A stretch of DNA of 64,000 nucleotides, from positions 124,001 to 188,000 of the forward strand of contig NZ_FUXB01000006.1 in assembly GCF_900167345.1 (NCBI RefSeq). Direction: 5' to 3'. The DNA comes from Vibrio cincinnatiensis DSM 19608. Lineage in GTDB: Bacteria > Pseudomonadota > Gammaproteobacteria > Enterobacterales > Vibrionaceae. Position numbers and translations under genes: made by a program. The notes beneath the pieces were generated by a model, which was given only the letters and a program-made list of their open reading frames with translations, made no database searches and had not been told where the DNA came from. Positions 49,578-60,005 of this stretch are shown here, piece after piece (position 1 is the first letter of the stretch; the number at the start of each line of letters is the position of its first letter).

Positions 49578-51701
49578 ATGCAACTCACAATAGAAGAACA
49601 ACATTGGCTTCCTTGGTTAGGTAAAACAGGTAAATTGGCCATGCGTAAAGCTTGCTTCTTGAATCGCAGCCGAATCTCAACCCTTGAACAAACGTTTGAG
49701 AACATAGCGAATACTCGTGTGAATATATTAACCACCTGGGCGAATAATCAATGGTCTTTTTTACAAGATGCCGCCTTATATCTATCGGCTAAAGGTGAGC
49801 TGGAATATCACGAGACTTTGCAACGTTTGCTGAAACGTTCGAGCGATTTTTCGGAGTTATTTGTGGTGTCTCCACAAGGTGTTGTGGTGAACTCGACTTA
49901 CATACAACAAAATGGACGTTCAGTTCCTTCGCTAGAAGCGTTACAGATGGGGTTGAAGAAGCCGTTTTTACATGGCCCTTATATTGATAAATTAACGCTA
50001 TCGATTGGCCCTTCTAGCTCCTCGTTTCATGATGAAGTGACACTGATGTTTTACCAGCCCTTGATTCACCATGGAGAAGTTATTGGGTGTCTTTGTGGGC
50101 GAGTTCCCAATGACGTGGTGGGGGATTTAATCCAACGAGAAGCTGGGCATATTTACAGCGAATCGGGGGACAACTATCTGTTTATGGTGGAACCGAAGTT
50201 TGATCGCTCGATTCGAGCTGGAACGGCGCTGTCTCGCTCGCGCTTTGAAGATAACCGCTTTTCCCATGGAGAGAACCTCAAGGAGGGGATTCATACCCAG
50301 TGGGGGACGGTAAAAATTCAGCGTCATACGGAATTTGAGATTATGTTTACGGATCCTGCGACGCAGCAGCTTCATCCGGGTGTGCGAGAAACCATTAAGC
50401 GAGGTTCGAATTTATTCGTTGAGTATCCGGGTTATTCTGATTATCGGCACATTCCCGTAATTGGCAAAGGGGTGACCTTTGTCATGCCCGGTTCACTTGA
50501 CCGTTGGGGGATGATGTGTGAGTCAGATTTGGAAGAAGTTTATCGACACCGCTCTTTATCACTCAAATTAGATCAACAATTCACCTTAAGTATTTTTGCA
50601 CCGTTATTACTGCCTTTTTTAATTAGTTATGTTTACCCCTTAGCCGAGTGGCAATTGTTATTACTGTCTATGTTAATGGGATCGATCGCGGTGGCTCTGT
50701 TTCATGGATTAACTGCGAAACCGATCGCCCAACATTTATCCAGTATGACCCAGGTCATGCAAGTACTGGCAGAAGGGGATGGAAACTTGACTCGACGCCT
50801 TAGTACTGAACATTTTAAAGCCGATGAAACGGGAGATTTAGGGCGATGGACAAACAGCTTTATTGATAGTTTAGAAGAGATAGTGAACGATTTGGTTTTT
50901 GCGAGTAAGGAAGTGCAAAATGTATCTGAATCGATGTTAAAACGTAGTCAGATACTTCTTTCTACGAGTGACACCACGGCCAATTCAATCACCGAGATGC
51001 TCTCTTTAGCACAAATCCAAAGCCAAGAAATCGTCCATGCACACGATACCGCAACCGATATGGATCAACTCATGCAACAAGCGGTAGAAGTGGCACAGCA
51101 GGAATATCAAAAAGCCGCAGAGAGTGCGCAAGACATTAAAAATATTGTTCAGTCTTCAGCGCAAACGGTCAATGAAGTAAACAGTGAAATGCAAAAAATC
51201 GGTGGCATTGTTGGGCTAATTACCGAAATTACCGCACAAACGAATTTGCTGGCGTTGAATGCTGCCATTGAGGCGGCGCGAGCGGGTGAACATGGGCGTG
51301 GTTTTTCTGTGGTCGCGGATGAAGTTCGGGTATTGGCCAATAAAACCTCTCAAGCGGCCAATAATATTGGCGAGTTAATGGAAGCATTGCATCAACAATC
51401 GGCACGAGCAGTGAGCTATATGCAAGAGGGAATCACCAATGTAGAAAATAACGCCCAAATGATGGACGATTCTAACCGTAGTGAGCATCTACAAGCCTCC
51501 GTCACTGGGTTATTTTCCTTAATTCAGGAACTGGCTCGTAATAGTGAGGAGCATAGGCAAACCGCAGATGCTGCGCAGTCAACGGTGGTTGAATTACAGG
51601 AAGCATCAGCCCAGCTATCACGGCGCACTACTTTGATGCAAAATTCATTACATCGGTTAAATCAATTGGTCGGTCGCTTTGAAATTCGTCAATCCGCTTG
51701 A
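49578..51701 (+). CDS. Methyl-accepting chemotaxis protein with unusual membrane topology
   Basis: 707 residues. N-terminal Cache-like region (about 40-330, with [15 protein letters not shown] and [10 protein letters not shown]), then two close membrane helices (about 340-390), a HAMP-like stretch and a long signalling coiled coil with the highly conserved tip [20 protein letters not shown] followed by [15 protein letters not shown]. There is no N-terminal signal or membrane helix, and an in-frame stop eight codons upstream rules out a missed one. The sensor may therefore face the cytoplasm. The promoter looks NtrC/sigma-54 controlled, which suggests a role when nitrogen is short. The ligand is unknown. 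Confidence 0.92.
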   Translation: MQLTIEEQHWLPWLGKTGKLAMRKACFLNRSRISTLEQTFENIANTRVNILTTWANNQWSFLQDAALYLSAKGELEYHETLQRLLKRSSDFSELFVVSPQGVVVNSTYIQQNGRSVPSLEALQMGLKKPFLHGPYIDKLTLSIGPSSSSFHDEVTLMFYQPLIHHGEVIGCLCGRVPNDVVGDLIQREAGHIYSESGDNYLFMVEPKFDRSIRAGTALSRSRFEDNRFSHGENLKEGIHTQWGTVKIQRHTEFEIMFTDPATQQLHPGVRETIKRGSNLFVEYPGYSDYRHIPVIGKGVTFVMPGSLDRWGMMCESDLEEVYRHRSLSLKLDQQFTLSIFAPLLLPFLISYVYPLAEWQLLLLSMLMGSIAVALFHGLTAKPIAQHLSSMTQVMQVLAEGDGNLTRRLSTEHFKADETGDLGRWTNSFIDSLEEIVNDLVFASKEVQNVSESMLKRSQILLSTSDTTANSITEMLSLAQIQSQEIVHAHDTATDMDQLMQQAVEVAQQEYQKAAESAQDIKNIVQSSAQTVNEVNSEMQKIGGIVGLITEITAQTNLLALNAAIEAARAGEHGRGFSVVADEVRVLANKTSQAANNIGELMEALHQQSARAVSYMQEGITNVENNAQMMDDSNRSEHLQASVTGLFSLIQELARNSEEHRQTADAAQSTVVELQEASAQLSRRTTLMQNSLHRLNQLVGRFEIRQSA

Positions 51702-51841
51702 AAATTTATGCATAAAATTTGGTCATAATTCAGTAATTTAAGCACTAAATGTGCGATCGAAGTCATTTTTAACAGTATTGCATTTATAAAAACCAAGCAG
51801 TTAGGCATTATGAACTTTTCTTTTCAAGGATGAGTTGCTGT

Positions 51842-54800
51842 ATGCCTACCTGTTTGAGTTCGCGTAGAGTCACAATCGGCGTTGTTATGCCCATGCTTAG
51901 TGGCTTCTATATGGGAGAAATTAGTGCCACGTTTCGCCTATTGGCGGAACAAAAAGGCGTCAATCTTATTATTATTCGTTCTGGCGATAGTCGGGATTTT
52001 TCATTGCCGATTGCATTGCACCAGATGGATGCTTTGGTCGTAGTGCTGCATGCGGCAGCAAACACCTATGTGGAAGCCGCGACTCGGTTGGATATTCCTG
52101 TTATCTCGATGGGGGCAAGCTATTCTCCGTTGCCCGTTGAACAGTTTTCCAGTTTACAAAGTAGTGGTGTTGAGCAGTTATATCAGTGGCTGGTTTCATT
52201 AGGCCATCAACGCATTGGTTTTTGTGGCGATCTTTCGGTTACAGATATTCGTTCTCGATTCAATGCCTTTAAACAGTGTGTTGAGCGTTATCATCATCGA
52301 ACCTTTGATACCTCTCAGCTATTTAGTGTAGACAATTGCCAGTTGGCAGGGGGCCGGCAAGCGGCGGAAGAGTGGTTAACACTATCGTCTAACCCTTGTA
52401 CGGCGGTCATCTGTGCGACGGATCAAAATGCGCTGGGCATGATAGAACAACTTAAGTTACATCATATTGATATTCCTAATGATCTTGCTGTTGTTGGAAT
52501 TGATAATATTTTCTCTGGTTGTCGAATTTCTCCGCCATTAACCACGGTGGATCAGCAGTTAGAACAGCTAACTCGTGCTGTTTTTCAACGAGCATTAGAG
52601 CGTATTGCCGGAGTGGGGCTTAGCCGAGAAGTATTGCATATTGAGCAAAGCTTAGTGGTTCGCCAGTCGTGTGGGTCTTCACCGTTAGATAAACCATTAG
52701 AACTTGACCAGCAATCTGTTCGCCACGCTTTACTGTATGAAGCGTTACATTCTCCTTCTGAGCTGTTTGATAACCTTTATTCTTTAGCCAAAGGAGGCTT
52801 TCAGTCTATTCTTGATGCACAAACTCTGTATCAGTGCCAACTGAAAAGAGCAGAGCTGCACCGCTATGAGCAGTATCGGTTGATTTCCCAACGCAGTTTA
52901 ATCAGCAGTGATGAGTTGAAGCGACAAAAGCGCGATCCGCAAGATGTGCGAAACCTACCGTATTTGGAGGTAAAAGAAGCCAGTGTGATCACCCTTTTAC
53001 CGGTGAACCGAGGGGAGCAAGGGAATTGGGATGTCGTTACCGTGGTTGAAAAGCAGAGTGGCGAGCGGAGTATCGCTCAATCGGCGATGTTCTATAACTA
53101 TTTAGATATTTTATCGCTATTTATTGAGCGAGACGCCTTGATTGAAACCAGCCAGCAGCGGCATAAAAAATCACAGCAATTGCTGCAACAACTTAAAGTG
53201 GTTTCCAGTAGCTCGAATGATGGTATTTGGGAGTGGGATTTGCAACAGCAGCGGCTTTACTGGAATGGCCGGTTAAGTGTCATGTTGCGTTTTACTCAGT
53301 CTAATCAGTCCGGTGTGATTGATCCGCAGCTCTTTCTTAATCGTATTCATCCCGAAGATATGCTGGCATTTGAAGATATGATCCAATCGCATTTAACCAC
53401 GATGAGCCCATTCAAAATGACGCTACGGTTATCACGTGATGATGGGCATTATATTTGGGTTCAGATGAATGGCTCTGCGATCCGCAATCATCATGGTCAG
53501 CCCGTACGTATTGTTGGTTCGATGATTGATATTACCGAACAGCAGGAGTCAGCCGATAAAATCCACCAAATGGCCTATTTTGATGGACTGACGGGCATCG
53601 CCAACCGGCGTAAAGTTATGGAAGTGATCGAAAAGCACATTAAGGAGCAGCCTGAGCAGCCAAGAGCGGTAATGATGATGGATCTCAACCGCTTTAAGAT
53701 GATTAACGATACGTTTGGCCATCAAGTGGGGGATGCTTTACTGCGTCATGTGGCAGAAGCCTTGACCAAGTCATTGCGTTCTCAAGATCTGATCGGGCGC
53801 TTTGGTGGTGATGAGTTTGTCTTTTTCTGTGATGTTGTTAATGCACACCAAGCTTCTGAGTTGGCTTTGCGGTTATTGCGTGCAGTGGAAAAACCGATGT
53901 GTTATCAAAATATTGAATTGGTTAGCCAAGCCAGTATTGGGGTCGCGTTTTATCCAAGCCAAGGCCTTAATGCCGATGAGCTGATTAAACATGCTGATAT
54001 TGCGATGTACCGCGCAAAGCAAATGGGCGGTGGTAAGGTGATGCATTATGAGGAAAAAATGCATCAACCCTTCGAAAGCCATTTACAAACCGAACATCTA
54101 TTAAGCCAAGCCATTGAACAAGGTGAAATACAAGTCCACTACCAGCCGCTGTATGATAACCGCAGTAAACAGATCTGTTCTGTCGAAGCACTGGCAAGAT
54201 GGTCGTCACCAACTTTAGGTGTGGTTCCGCCGAACCAATTTATTGCGGTGGCAGAGAACAGTTTTTTAATGATGAAACTGGGTGATTGCATCATTGATCG
54301 GGTATGCCAAGATGTCGTTTCATCCCCATGGTTGCGTAGTTTGCACCATATTTCAGTCAATATTAGTGCTCGTCAGTTGGTACATAGCCACTTTACTCGG
54401 CATCTTTTGGATAAAATTAATGCTTATCGATTGCCTCCTTCTCTCTTCTGCTTAGAAATCACTGAAACAGCTGCGATTTCGGATAAAGAAATGAGTTATC
54501 GAACATTAAGAGAGTTGCAAAGTGCTGGCTTTAGTTTGTCATTGGATGATTTTGGTACAGGGTTTTCTTCTTTATCTCTTTTGAAAGGGTTGCCTATTAA
54601 AGAGGTAAAAATTGATCGATCGTTCATTAATGATATTAGTGAAAAACCGTCAAATTTAGCTTTTATCAAAGGGCTGGTGAGCATGGTGCAAAGCCTTGGT
54701 TTTCGAGTGGTGGCTGAAGGGGTTGAAACCCTGTCTCAAATGGAAGTGTTAAGCGAATTGGATATCGACATTATCCAAGGCTTTTATTTTTCTAAGCCTA

Positions 54801-54856
54801 AAACCCTCGCAGAATTAGAAGCTGAAGTGAACAAAGAGCAAGTGTCGGAAACATAA
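51842..54856 (+). CDS. LacI-type sensor fused to PAS, GGDEF and EAL domains
   Basis: About 1004 residues. Residues 10-270 form a periplasmic-binding-protein-like domain of the LacI effector type (VTIGVVMPMLSGFYMGEI, GHQRIGFCGD, CTAVICATDQNALGM, AVVGIDNIFSG), but without the LacI helix-turn-helix and without a signal peptide, so it senses a ligand in the cytoplasm. After a linker come a PAS domain (about 460-580), GGDEF at 655-659 with an RxxD inhibitory site (RSQD) before it, and EAL at 782-784 with DDFGTGFSSL. Both catalytic motifs are intact, so it could make or break c-di-GMP. The start is uncertain (51830 or 51842). It follows the chemoreceptor gene by 140 bp. Confidence 0.93.
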   Translation: MPTCLSSRRVTIGVVMPMLSGFYMGEISATFRLLAEQKGVNLIIIRSGDSRDFSLPIALHQMDALVVVLHAAANTYVEAATRLDIPVISMGASYSPLPVEQFSSLQSSGVEQLYQWLVSLGHQRIGFCGDLSVTDIRSRFNAFKQCVERYHHRTFDTSQLFSVDNCQLAGGRQAAEEWLTLSSNPCTAVICATDQNALGMIEQLKLHHIDIPNDLAVVGIDNIFSGCRISPPLTTVDQQLEQLTRAVFQRALERIAGVGLSREVLHIEQSLVVRQSCGSSPLDKPLELDQQSVRHALLYEALHSPSELFDNLYSLAKGGFQSILDAQTLYQCQLKRAELHRYEQYRLISQRSLISSDELKRQKRDPQDVRNLPYLEVKEASVITLLPVNRGEQGNWDVVTVVEKQSGERSIAQSAMFYNYLDILSLFIERDALIETSQQRHKKSQQLLQQLKVVSSSSNDGIWEWDLQQQRLYWNGRLSVMLRFTQSNQSGVIDPQLFLNRIHPEDMLAFEDMIQSHLTTMSPFKMTLRLSRDDGHYIWVQMNGSAIRNHHGQPVRIVGSMIDITEQQESADKIHQMAYFDGLTGIANRRKVMEVIEKHIKEQPEQPRAVMMMDLNRFKMINDTFGHQVGDALLRHVAEALTKSLRSQDLIGRFGGDEFVFFCDVVNAHQASELALRLLRAVEKPMCYQNIELVSQASIGVAFYPSQGLNADELIKHADIAMYRAKQMGGGKVMHYEEKMHQPFESHLQTEHLLSQAIEQGEIQVHYQPLYDNRSKQICSVEALARWSSPTLGVVPPNQFIAVAENSFLMMKLGDCIIDRVCQDVVSSPWLRSLHHISVNISARQLVHSHFTRHLLDKINAYRLPPSLFCLEITETAAISDKEMSYRTLRELQSAGFSLSLDDFGTGFSSLSLLKGLPIKEVKIDRSFINDISEKPSNLAFIKGLVSMVQSLGFRVVAEGVETLSQMEVLSELDIDIIQGFYFSKPKTLAELEAEVNKEQVSET

Positions 54857-54878
54857 GAGGAGACGGTGTCTCCTCTTA
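54854..54878. terminator. Bidirectional terminator
   Basis: Stem TAAGAGGAGAC / GTCTCCTCTTA (11 bp, loop GGT); it includes the stop codon of the GGDEF-EAL gene and lies before the convergent MATE gene's stop. Confidence 0.7.
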
Positions 54879-54893
54879 CCGCTTCATTGGATA

Positions 54894-56297
54894 TTAACAA
54901 GCCGGTTCGCTATGGTTATCTGCTAAGTTATGGGGGGTGGTTAAATCCCGTAACCAGAGCCGAGTACGATAGCGCCGCCAACAGAGCGTTAATTTGATGA
55001 TCTCTTCTACCAGCATCATCATATACACTTGTTCAAAAGAGTAATGCATGGCAAATGCGGCAATGGCGGTGAGAGGTAAACCAAAGAGCCACATAGCGAT
55101 GAAATCCATCTTCAAGCAAAACGTATTTTCGCCCCCAGCTCTCAGTATCCCATTGATGATGACCATATTGAGCATCTTCAAACTGATCGCAATGCTTAAA
55201 ATTGTCATCGCGGGTTGGGATAATGGGAGAAATAACTCAGAGTCTAGGTTTAATCCCCGTAATAGCCATGGCTGAACGAGCAGTAACAGTAGAGTGGTTA
55301 CCAGCCCGAGTAAGGTGAACATCTTCGTAAATAGCTGGGATGTTTCCATTGCTGTGGCAAACTCTCTGCGTCCGAGGTTTTGACCTATAATGACGGAGCA
55401 TGCGACGGATAAGCCAAAAAACAACGCATAACAAAGTGATTCAAATGGCCCCAGAGTGCTATAGACCGCCAGCTCTAATGTTCCCATATGCCCAAAAATG
55501 ACTTGATAAATCATCGTACCGATCGCCCATAACAGTGCGCTGGCAACCGCGGGAAGAGCTAATTGGTTATAGGTTTGTGATAAATGACAGAGTGGCTTTT
55601 TGAGCGGCAATGATGTCGTGGTGAGCCAGTGCTGTTTATAAGAGAAGAAAAACACATAGGTCAGCATTTGTAGTAAACGAGCGATAGTTGTTGCCAACGC
55701 CGCTCCAGCGACACCCATAGGGGAAAGCCCCCACTGCCCTGTGATTAAGAGGTAGTTTAAAGCGATATTGCCCACAATGGTTAAGGCGGCGATAGCCAGC
55801 GGTGTTAGGCTATCGCCGGTTGAACGCATTGTTGACTCTGTGATGATCACTAAATGCGTTAAAATGAGTACAGGTGAAGCATACAATAAATATTCACTGC
55901 CAAGGGCAATCACCACCAAGTCACTGGTTTGTATTTGTAAAATCCAAGGTGCTAACCAAACAAACGCTATGCTGATTGGGAGTAAAATTGCAACGCCCAC
56001 TTTTGCTGCGTGTAGAGTAATGACTTTACAGGCTATGGTATCGGATTTCCCCCAAAATTGGGCCACAAGAATTCCACTAGCCGTGGCAAGACCCGCCATA
56101 ATCATAATAGCGACAAAGTGCCATTTAGAGGCTAGACCGACCGCTGCCGTTGCTTCTTTTCCGAAACTACTGACCATTAACACATCTGCCAACGATAAAA
56201 TGGCGACCAGCGCACTCTGAATGGCAACTGGCACACCAATTTTTAATGTATGGGTCAAAATGTATGAGGTACTGGGTGTTATGCGCATTATTTTCAT
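54894..56297 (-). CDS. MATE-family multidrug/Na+ antiporter
   Basis: 467 residues with twelve predicted membrane helices in two MatE halves (LKIGVPVAIQSALVAILSLA, VLMVSSFGKEATAAVGLASK; second half from LPAVASALLWAIGTMIYQV). NorM-type exporters swap drugs or metabolites for Na+ or H+. ATG 56297 (MKIMRITPSTSY) is preferred over the long frame to 56411, whose extension is Ser/His-rich and overlaps the divergent gene's promoter. Substrate unknown. Divergent from an AraC regulator. Confidence 0.9.
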   Translation of the reverse strand: MKIMRITPSTSYILTHTLKIGVPVAIQSALVAILSLADVLMVSSFGKEATAAVGLASKWHFVAIMIMAGLATASGILVAQFWGKSDTIACKVITLHAAKVGVAILLPISIAFVWLAPWILQIQTSDLVVIALGSEYLLYASPVLILTHLVIITESTMRSTGDSLTPLAIAALTIVGNIALNYLLITGQWGLSPMGVAGAALATTIARLLQMLTYVFFFSYKQHWLTTTSLPLKKPLCHLSQTYNQLALPAVASALLWAIGTMIYQVIFGHMGTLELAVYSTLGPFESLCYALFFGLSVACSVIIGQNLGRREFATAMETSQLFTKMFTLLGLVTTLLLLLVQPWLLRGLNLDSELFLPLSQPAMTILSIAISLKMLNMVIINGILRAGGENTFCLKMDFIAMWLFGLPLTAIAAFAMHYSFEQVYMMMLVEEIIKLTLCWRRYRTRLWLRDLTTPHNLADNHSEPAC

Positions 56298-56364
56298 GCT
56301 AAATGAACATCTTAAAAGGCAATGAGATTTAGGCGTACTGTAAAGGGAAAGAAGAGGATGTGAA

Positions 56365-57252
56365 ATGTTCCCAAATGACAAAAATCTGTGCAAACCCGTC
56401 ATGGAGACCACTTTGCTTAGTGAGAAAAAATGGCGTGATGAGGTTTTTCTTGCTCCGGCCTGTCAGGAACGCTTTCTTGTTCAATCGGATGTACCAGAGA
56501 TGAAACCGCAGGGAATTTTTATGGCTGGTCTCGCTCATCTTGCTGATCAATATTGGGTGGAAAGGTCGATGCCAGAGGTTCATACCGTATTAATTACTTT
56601 AGAGGGAGAAGGGAAGGTCTGCACCGAAAATGGTGGCTGGATGATACCTCCGAATACGATTACGGTGTTACCTGCCCATCAGCCTTTTCGCTTTGAGTTA
56701 GCCTGTGATGCCCCCATATGGACAATGGTTTGGCTGTTGTTGTACGACAATGAACGTTGGCAGGATATTCATCACTTTGCTCGTCCGGTGATGCGTTTTG
56801 ATAACTGCGAAGCCATTTGGTCATTAGCCAGCTTGATTCATCGTGATATTGGTGGCCGGGCGGCCTTTCGCCAGTTGATGATCAGTGAAGTGGTGAAAAT
56901 TTTGTCTAATCTTGATAATCAACTCTCTGATACACAACTTCGAGTAATGAGTGTACTGAATATGGTCCAATCTCAATTACATCAGGATTGGACCGTATCA
57001 AGAATTGCAGCGCAGAGCTATTTAAGTGAAGAGCAGCTTAATCGGGTCGTCAAGCAGATTGTCGGGATGCCTACTCGTGATTATGTGATCACATTGAGAA
57101 TGCGCAAAGCATTGGATTTACTGCAACACAAAGACTGGTCAATCAAAATGATCGCCTTACGTTTGGGTTACCAAGACCCCAATAATTTTACCCATCGTTT
57201 CCGAAAGTATTACGGAATGTCGCCTCGTGAGTATCGTCAGCGTCATCTTTGA
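56365..57252 (+). CDS. AraC-family transcriptional regulator
   Basis: 295 residues. N-terminal cupin-like domain (VHTVLITLEGEGKVCTENGG, PPNTITVLPAHQPFRFEL) and C-terminal double helix-turn-helix (WTVSRIAAQSYLSEEQLNRV; SIKMIALRLGYQDPNNFTHR). The cupin type is that of sugar-responsive regulators. It sits between the divergent MATE gene and the downstream sugar ABC operon on the same strand, so either may be its target. Confidence 0.88.
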   Translation: MFPNDKNLCKPVMETTLLSEKKWRDEVFLAPACQERFLVQSDVPEMKPQGIFMAGLAHLADQYWVERSMPEVHTVLITLEGEGKVCTENGGWMIPPNTITVLPAHQPFRFELACDAPIWTMVWLLLYDNERWQDIHHFARPVMRFDNCEAIWSLASLIHRDIGGRAAFRQLMISEVVKILSNLDNQLSDTQLRVMSVLNMVQSQLHQDWTVSRIAAQSYLSEEQLNRVVKQIVGMPTRDYVITLRMRKALDLLQHKDWSIKMIALRLGYQDPNNFTHRFRKYYGMSPREYRQRHL

Positions 57253-57267
57253 ATTAGACTTTGTTAT

Positions 57268-57291
57268 GAAATTCGTAACGTTTCGATTTGT
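57268..57291. promoter_or_regulatory. LacI-type operator 1 upstream of the ABC operon
   Basis: Palindrome around AACGTT (57277-57282) in AAATTCGTAACGTTTCGATT. It shares CGTAACGTT with three other sites. Its centre is 169 bp upstream of operator 2, so looping is possible. Confidence 0.58.
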
Positions 57292-57438
57292 GGTTTTTAG
57301 AGAGAAATGAGCGTTTGGTCTCATTTAACATCTAGGACATATGTGTGTCTAGATCACAAAGGTAAGCTTCTGCTTATCGTGTTTATTGATCGGTTTCACA
57401 TTAAATTTATATGACTGTTCTTAAGCATTGCTACACTT

Positions 57439-57458
57439 AAATCGTAACGTTAAGATTT
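57439..57458. promoter_or_regulatory. LacI-type operator 2 upstream of the ABC operon
   Basis: AAATCGTAACGTTAAGATTT, nearly perfect palindrome, 77 bp before the first permease ATG, probably overlapping the transcript start. Same motif as 62444 and 63661. The 57253-57534 region also has a CRP-like TAGATCACA at 57350. Confidence 0.68.
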
Positions 57459-57534
57459 ATTTGAAATGAGATGACTTTATTCAACCGAGGTCGGATTTTA
57501 GGAATTAGAGGTTGGATACTTTTTGGGAGCTTAT

Positions 57535-58407
57535 ATGTTTGACTTAACGTTAAAACAGCAGCAAAGGTTAATTATCGTGGCATTTTTAGCGATCCCCTTA
57601 ACCTTGCTGTTTACTTTTTCTTATTACCCCGCTAGCCAGCTATTTTACATGAGCGTGACTGATTGGGATGGTTATGCACCCGTAAAAAACTTTATTGGGT
57701 TAGAAAATTATACTTACCTTTGGCAAGAACCCGATCAACTTCAACCTCTTTTGGTTACCTTGTATTACTTTGCTGGAGCAGTTATTCAACTGACTCTCTC
57801 ACTTTGGTTTGCGGTTCTCGTCAACTCGAAACTCGCGGGAAGAAACCTATTTAAGACATTGTTATTTATTCCTTTTGTTTTAAATGCGGTTGCGGCGTCA
57901 ATGGTGTTCCAAATTTTTTATCAAGTTGATGGGGCGCTCGATAGTTTTTTAATCTTGATTGGATTAGATGAGTGGATTAAACCTTGGCTCATGGATCGCA
58001 AGGTCGTGAACTGGGCATTAGTGGCCGCTTCAATATGGCGCTATCTGGGTTTTAACCTCATTTTATTCTTTGGTGTATTGCAATCGATTCCTCAAGATCA
58101 ATACGAAGCCGCTCGAATTGAAGGGGCCAGCGAATGGCAACAGTTTCGTTTTATTACCTTACCTTCAATTAAGTTAGTGATTGGCTTACAGGTTCTATTG
58201 GCTTTTGTTGGCTCGCTCTCTGTATTTGAAATTCCCATGATCATTACTAAAGGAGCTAATGGTACGAAAACTTTCGTGATGGCAACGCTAGAAACGGCCT
58301 TTAACTTTAATGATTTTGGTCTTGCATCGGCGATGGCAATCTTGCTATTGATGATTGTTGTTCTATTTATGATTTTACAAAAAGTGCTGTTTAAAGAGGG
58401 GAAATAA
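57535..58407 (+). CDS. Sugar ABC transporter permease 1 (MalF/UgpA type)
   Basis: 290 residues, six membrane helices (first at about 12-35), EAA loop YEAARIEGASEWQQFRFITL-type segment near residue 185 that docks on the ATPase. GGGAG is six bases before ATG 57535; a TTG at 57523 is rejected. First gene of an operon with a second permease, a YesL-like protein, an epimerase and an ATPase. No binding-protein gene is seen. Confidence 0.92.
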   Translation: MFDLTLKQQQRLIIVAFLAIPLTLLFTFSYYPASQLFYMSVTDWDGYAPVKNFIGLENYTYLWQEPDQLQPLLVTLYYFAGAVIQLTLSLWFAVLVNSKLAGRNLFKTLLFIPFVLNAVAASMVFQIFYQVDGALDSFLILIGLDEWIKPWLMDRKVVNWALVAASIWRYLGFNLILFFGVLQSIPQDQYEAARIEGASEWQQFRFITLPSIKLVIGLQVLLAFVGSLSVFEIPMIITKGANGTKTFVMATLETAFNFNDFGLASAMAILLLMIVVLFMILQKVLFKEGK

Positions 58408-58408
58408 T

Positions 58409-59347
58409 ATGTCGGAACCATCAACCGCCATGAGTTACGAAGAGCAGCAGATATTAGAAAAGGTAGAGCGCTCTGAGCGGGCAATGAAAAAGGCTCGTTT
58501 GAAAAAGAATCTGTCGAAACCCTCTTGGGTATTTTGGAATGCGTTTAAATACCTCACGTTAGCCTTAGCCTCGCTAGCGGTACTGGTGCCTCCTTACTCG
58601 GTGCTTATGGCTTCATTTAAAACGCTGGATGAGTATTACAATACCAGTAAAGTGGGCTTTCCTGAGACGTTTGCGAATATTAGCAACTACATAAAAGTCT
58701 TTACTGATGGAGACTTAGGGCTGGCTTTTCTCAACACGGGAACAATTTTACTCATCTCTTTATTCTTTACTATCGTGTTTGGAACACAGGTAGCCTATGT
58801 GTTATCCCGTTTTGATTTCCGAGGTAAAAAACTGGTTTTATTAGCCTATGTGGTAGCAATGGTGATCCCTGCGGTTACGACCCAAGTGGCAACCTTTGAA
58901 GTGATTAAAAGCCTAGGTTTAATTAACCATAAAGCCTCTGTGGTTCTGCTGTATATTGGGGCAGATGTGGTGATGATCTATGTCTTTTTACAATTTATGA
59001 AAGGTATTCCGGTTGAACTGGATGAAGCGGCTAAAATGGAAGGTGCCTCTTATTTTCTTATCTATCGGAAAATTATTCTTCCACTGCTCAAGCCTGCGAT
59101 AGCGACAATCATCATCCTCCGCACCATCTTTATTTATAACGATTTCTATTTCCCGCTGTTGTATTTACCCGAAGCCTCTCAGGTGACCGTTTCTACGGCT
59201 TTGTACAAGTTTACCTCCGTATTTGGTACGGAGTGGACCACGATTTCAGCCGGGATTGTCATTATTTTAGTCCCCTCAATCGTCATTTTCCTAGCCTTGC
59301 AAAAACAGATTTATGCAGGGGTAACGAACGGAGCCGTGAAAGGTTAA
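58409..59347 (+). CDS. Sugar ABC transporter permease 2 (MalG/UgpE type)
   Basis: 312 residues, six membrane helices after a charged cytoplasmic N-terminus of about 50 residues (EEQQILEKVERSERAMKKAR), EAA loop LDEAAKMEGASYFLIYRKI and the C-terminal GVTNGAVKG tail typical of MalG-like permeases. It begins one base after the first permease stop, so translation is coupled. The long N-terminal extension is longer than usual for the family. Confidence 0.92.
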   Translation: MSEPSTAMSYEEQQILEKVERSERAMKKARLKKNLSKPSWVFWNAFKYLTLALASLAVLVPPYSVLMASFKTLDEYYNTSKVGFPETFANISNYIKVFTDGDLGLAFLNTGTILLISLFFTIVFGTQVAYVLSRFDFRGKKLVLLAYVVAMVIPAVTTQVATFEVIKSLGLINHKASVVLLYIGADVVMIYVFLQFMKGIPVELDEAAKMEGASYFLIYRKIILPLLKPAIATIIILRTIFIYNDFYFPLLYLPEASQVTVSTALYKFTSVFGTEWTTISAGIVIILVPSIVIFLALQKQIYAGVTNGAVKG

Positions 59348-59356
59348 GGTGTGGCT

Positions 59357-59974
59357 ATGAATTCTTTTTCTCCGCTTATTATGGCTTGTCATTGGCTGAC
59401 TCGATTAGCGTGGCTTAATTTGGCGTGGATAGGGTTTAGTTTGTTGGGCGGGGGAGTGTTTGGCATTTTTCCTGCCACGGTTATGGTCTGCGTTATGTTA
59501 CGTCGTTATCTCAATGGGGCAAGCAAAGTGACCATTAAGGATATGTGGGAGCAATACCGGCAAGAATTCATAGCCAGTAACCAGACAGGATGGCTCCTTG
59601 TATTTCCAACTTTTTCCGTGCTGTGGTATGTCCAGTGGGCAGTGGTTGATTCTGACCGAGTGGTTGCTGTGTTAGCGTTGAGTTTAGTGCCCGTAGCTTT
59701 ATTGGCTTTAATCACGACTTATTGCGCTTTAATCATGATGAGCTGCTATCACACTGCGACAATACAAGCCCGCTTATACCAAGCGTTGCAATTACTGAAA
59801 GAAGAAAAAATGGTGGTATTAGGGTCATTAACGGTAATGGGGATAGGTTTACTGTTAGCCATACTCATGCCAGTGGTGAGTGTGTTCTACAGTTTATCAC
59901 CCGCTTTGTTTACGGCTATTGGTTTGCTGTGGTTAAAGCGGGATGAATTAAAACAGCATTGGCATGACGTGTAA
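59357..59974 (+). CDS. YesL-like (DUF624) membrane protein
   Basis: 205 residues with about five membrane helices (first WLNLAWIGFSLLGGGVFGIF). The motif FGIFPATVMVCVMLRRYL is the DUF624/YesL start. Such proteins are found next to sugar ABC importers of this type, often for plant polysaccharide fragments; their role is unknown but probably in transport. ATG 59357 is six bases inside a longer frame starting with GTG. Confidence 0.82.
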   Translation: MNSFSPLIMACHWLTRLAWLNLAWIGFSLLGGGVFGIFPATVMVCVMLRRYLNGASKVTIKDMWEQYRQEFIASNQTGWLLVFPTFSVLWYVQWAVVDSDRVVAVLALSLVPVALLALITTYCALIMMSCYHTATIQARLYQALQLLKEEKMVVLGSLTVMGIGLLLAILMPVVSVFYSLSPALFTAIGLLWLKRDELKQHWHDV

Positions 59975-60005
59975 TTTAAAGCCTCAATTTTTAAGAGAAG
60001 AAACT

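Noticed and set aside
57340..57358. CRP site upstream of the ABC operon
   Set aside because: TCTAGATCACA matches the right half well, but the left half is shifted by one base, so only a half-site is supported.
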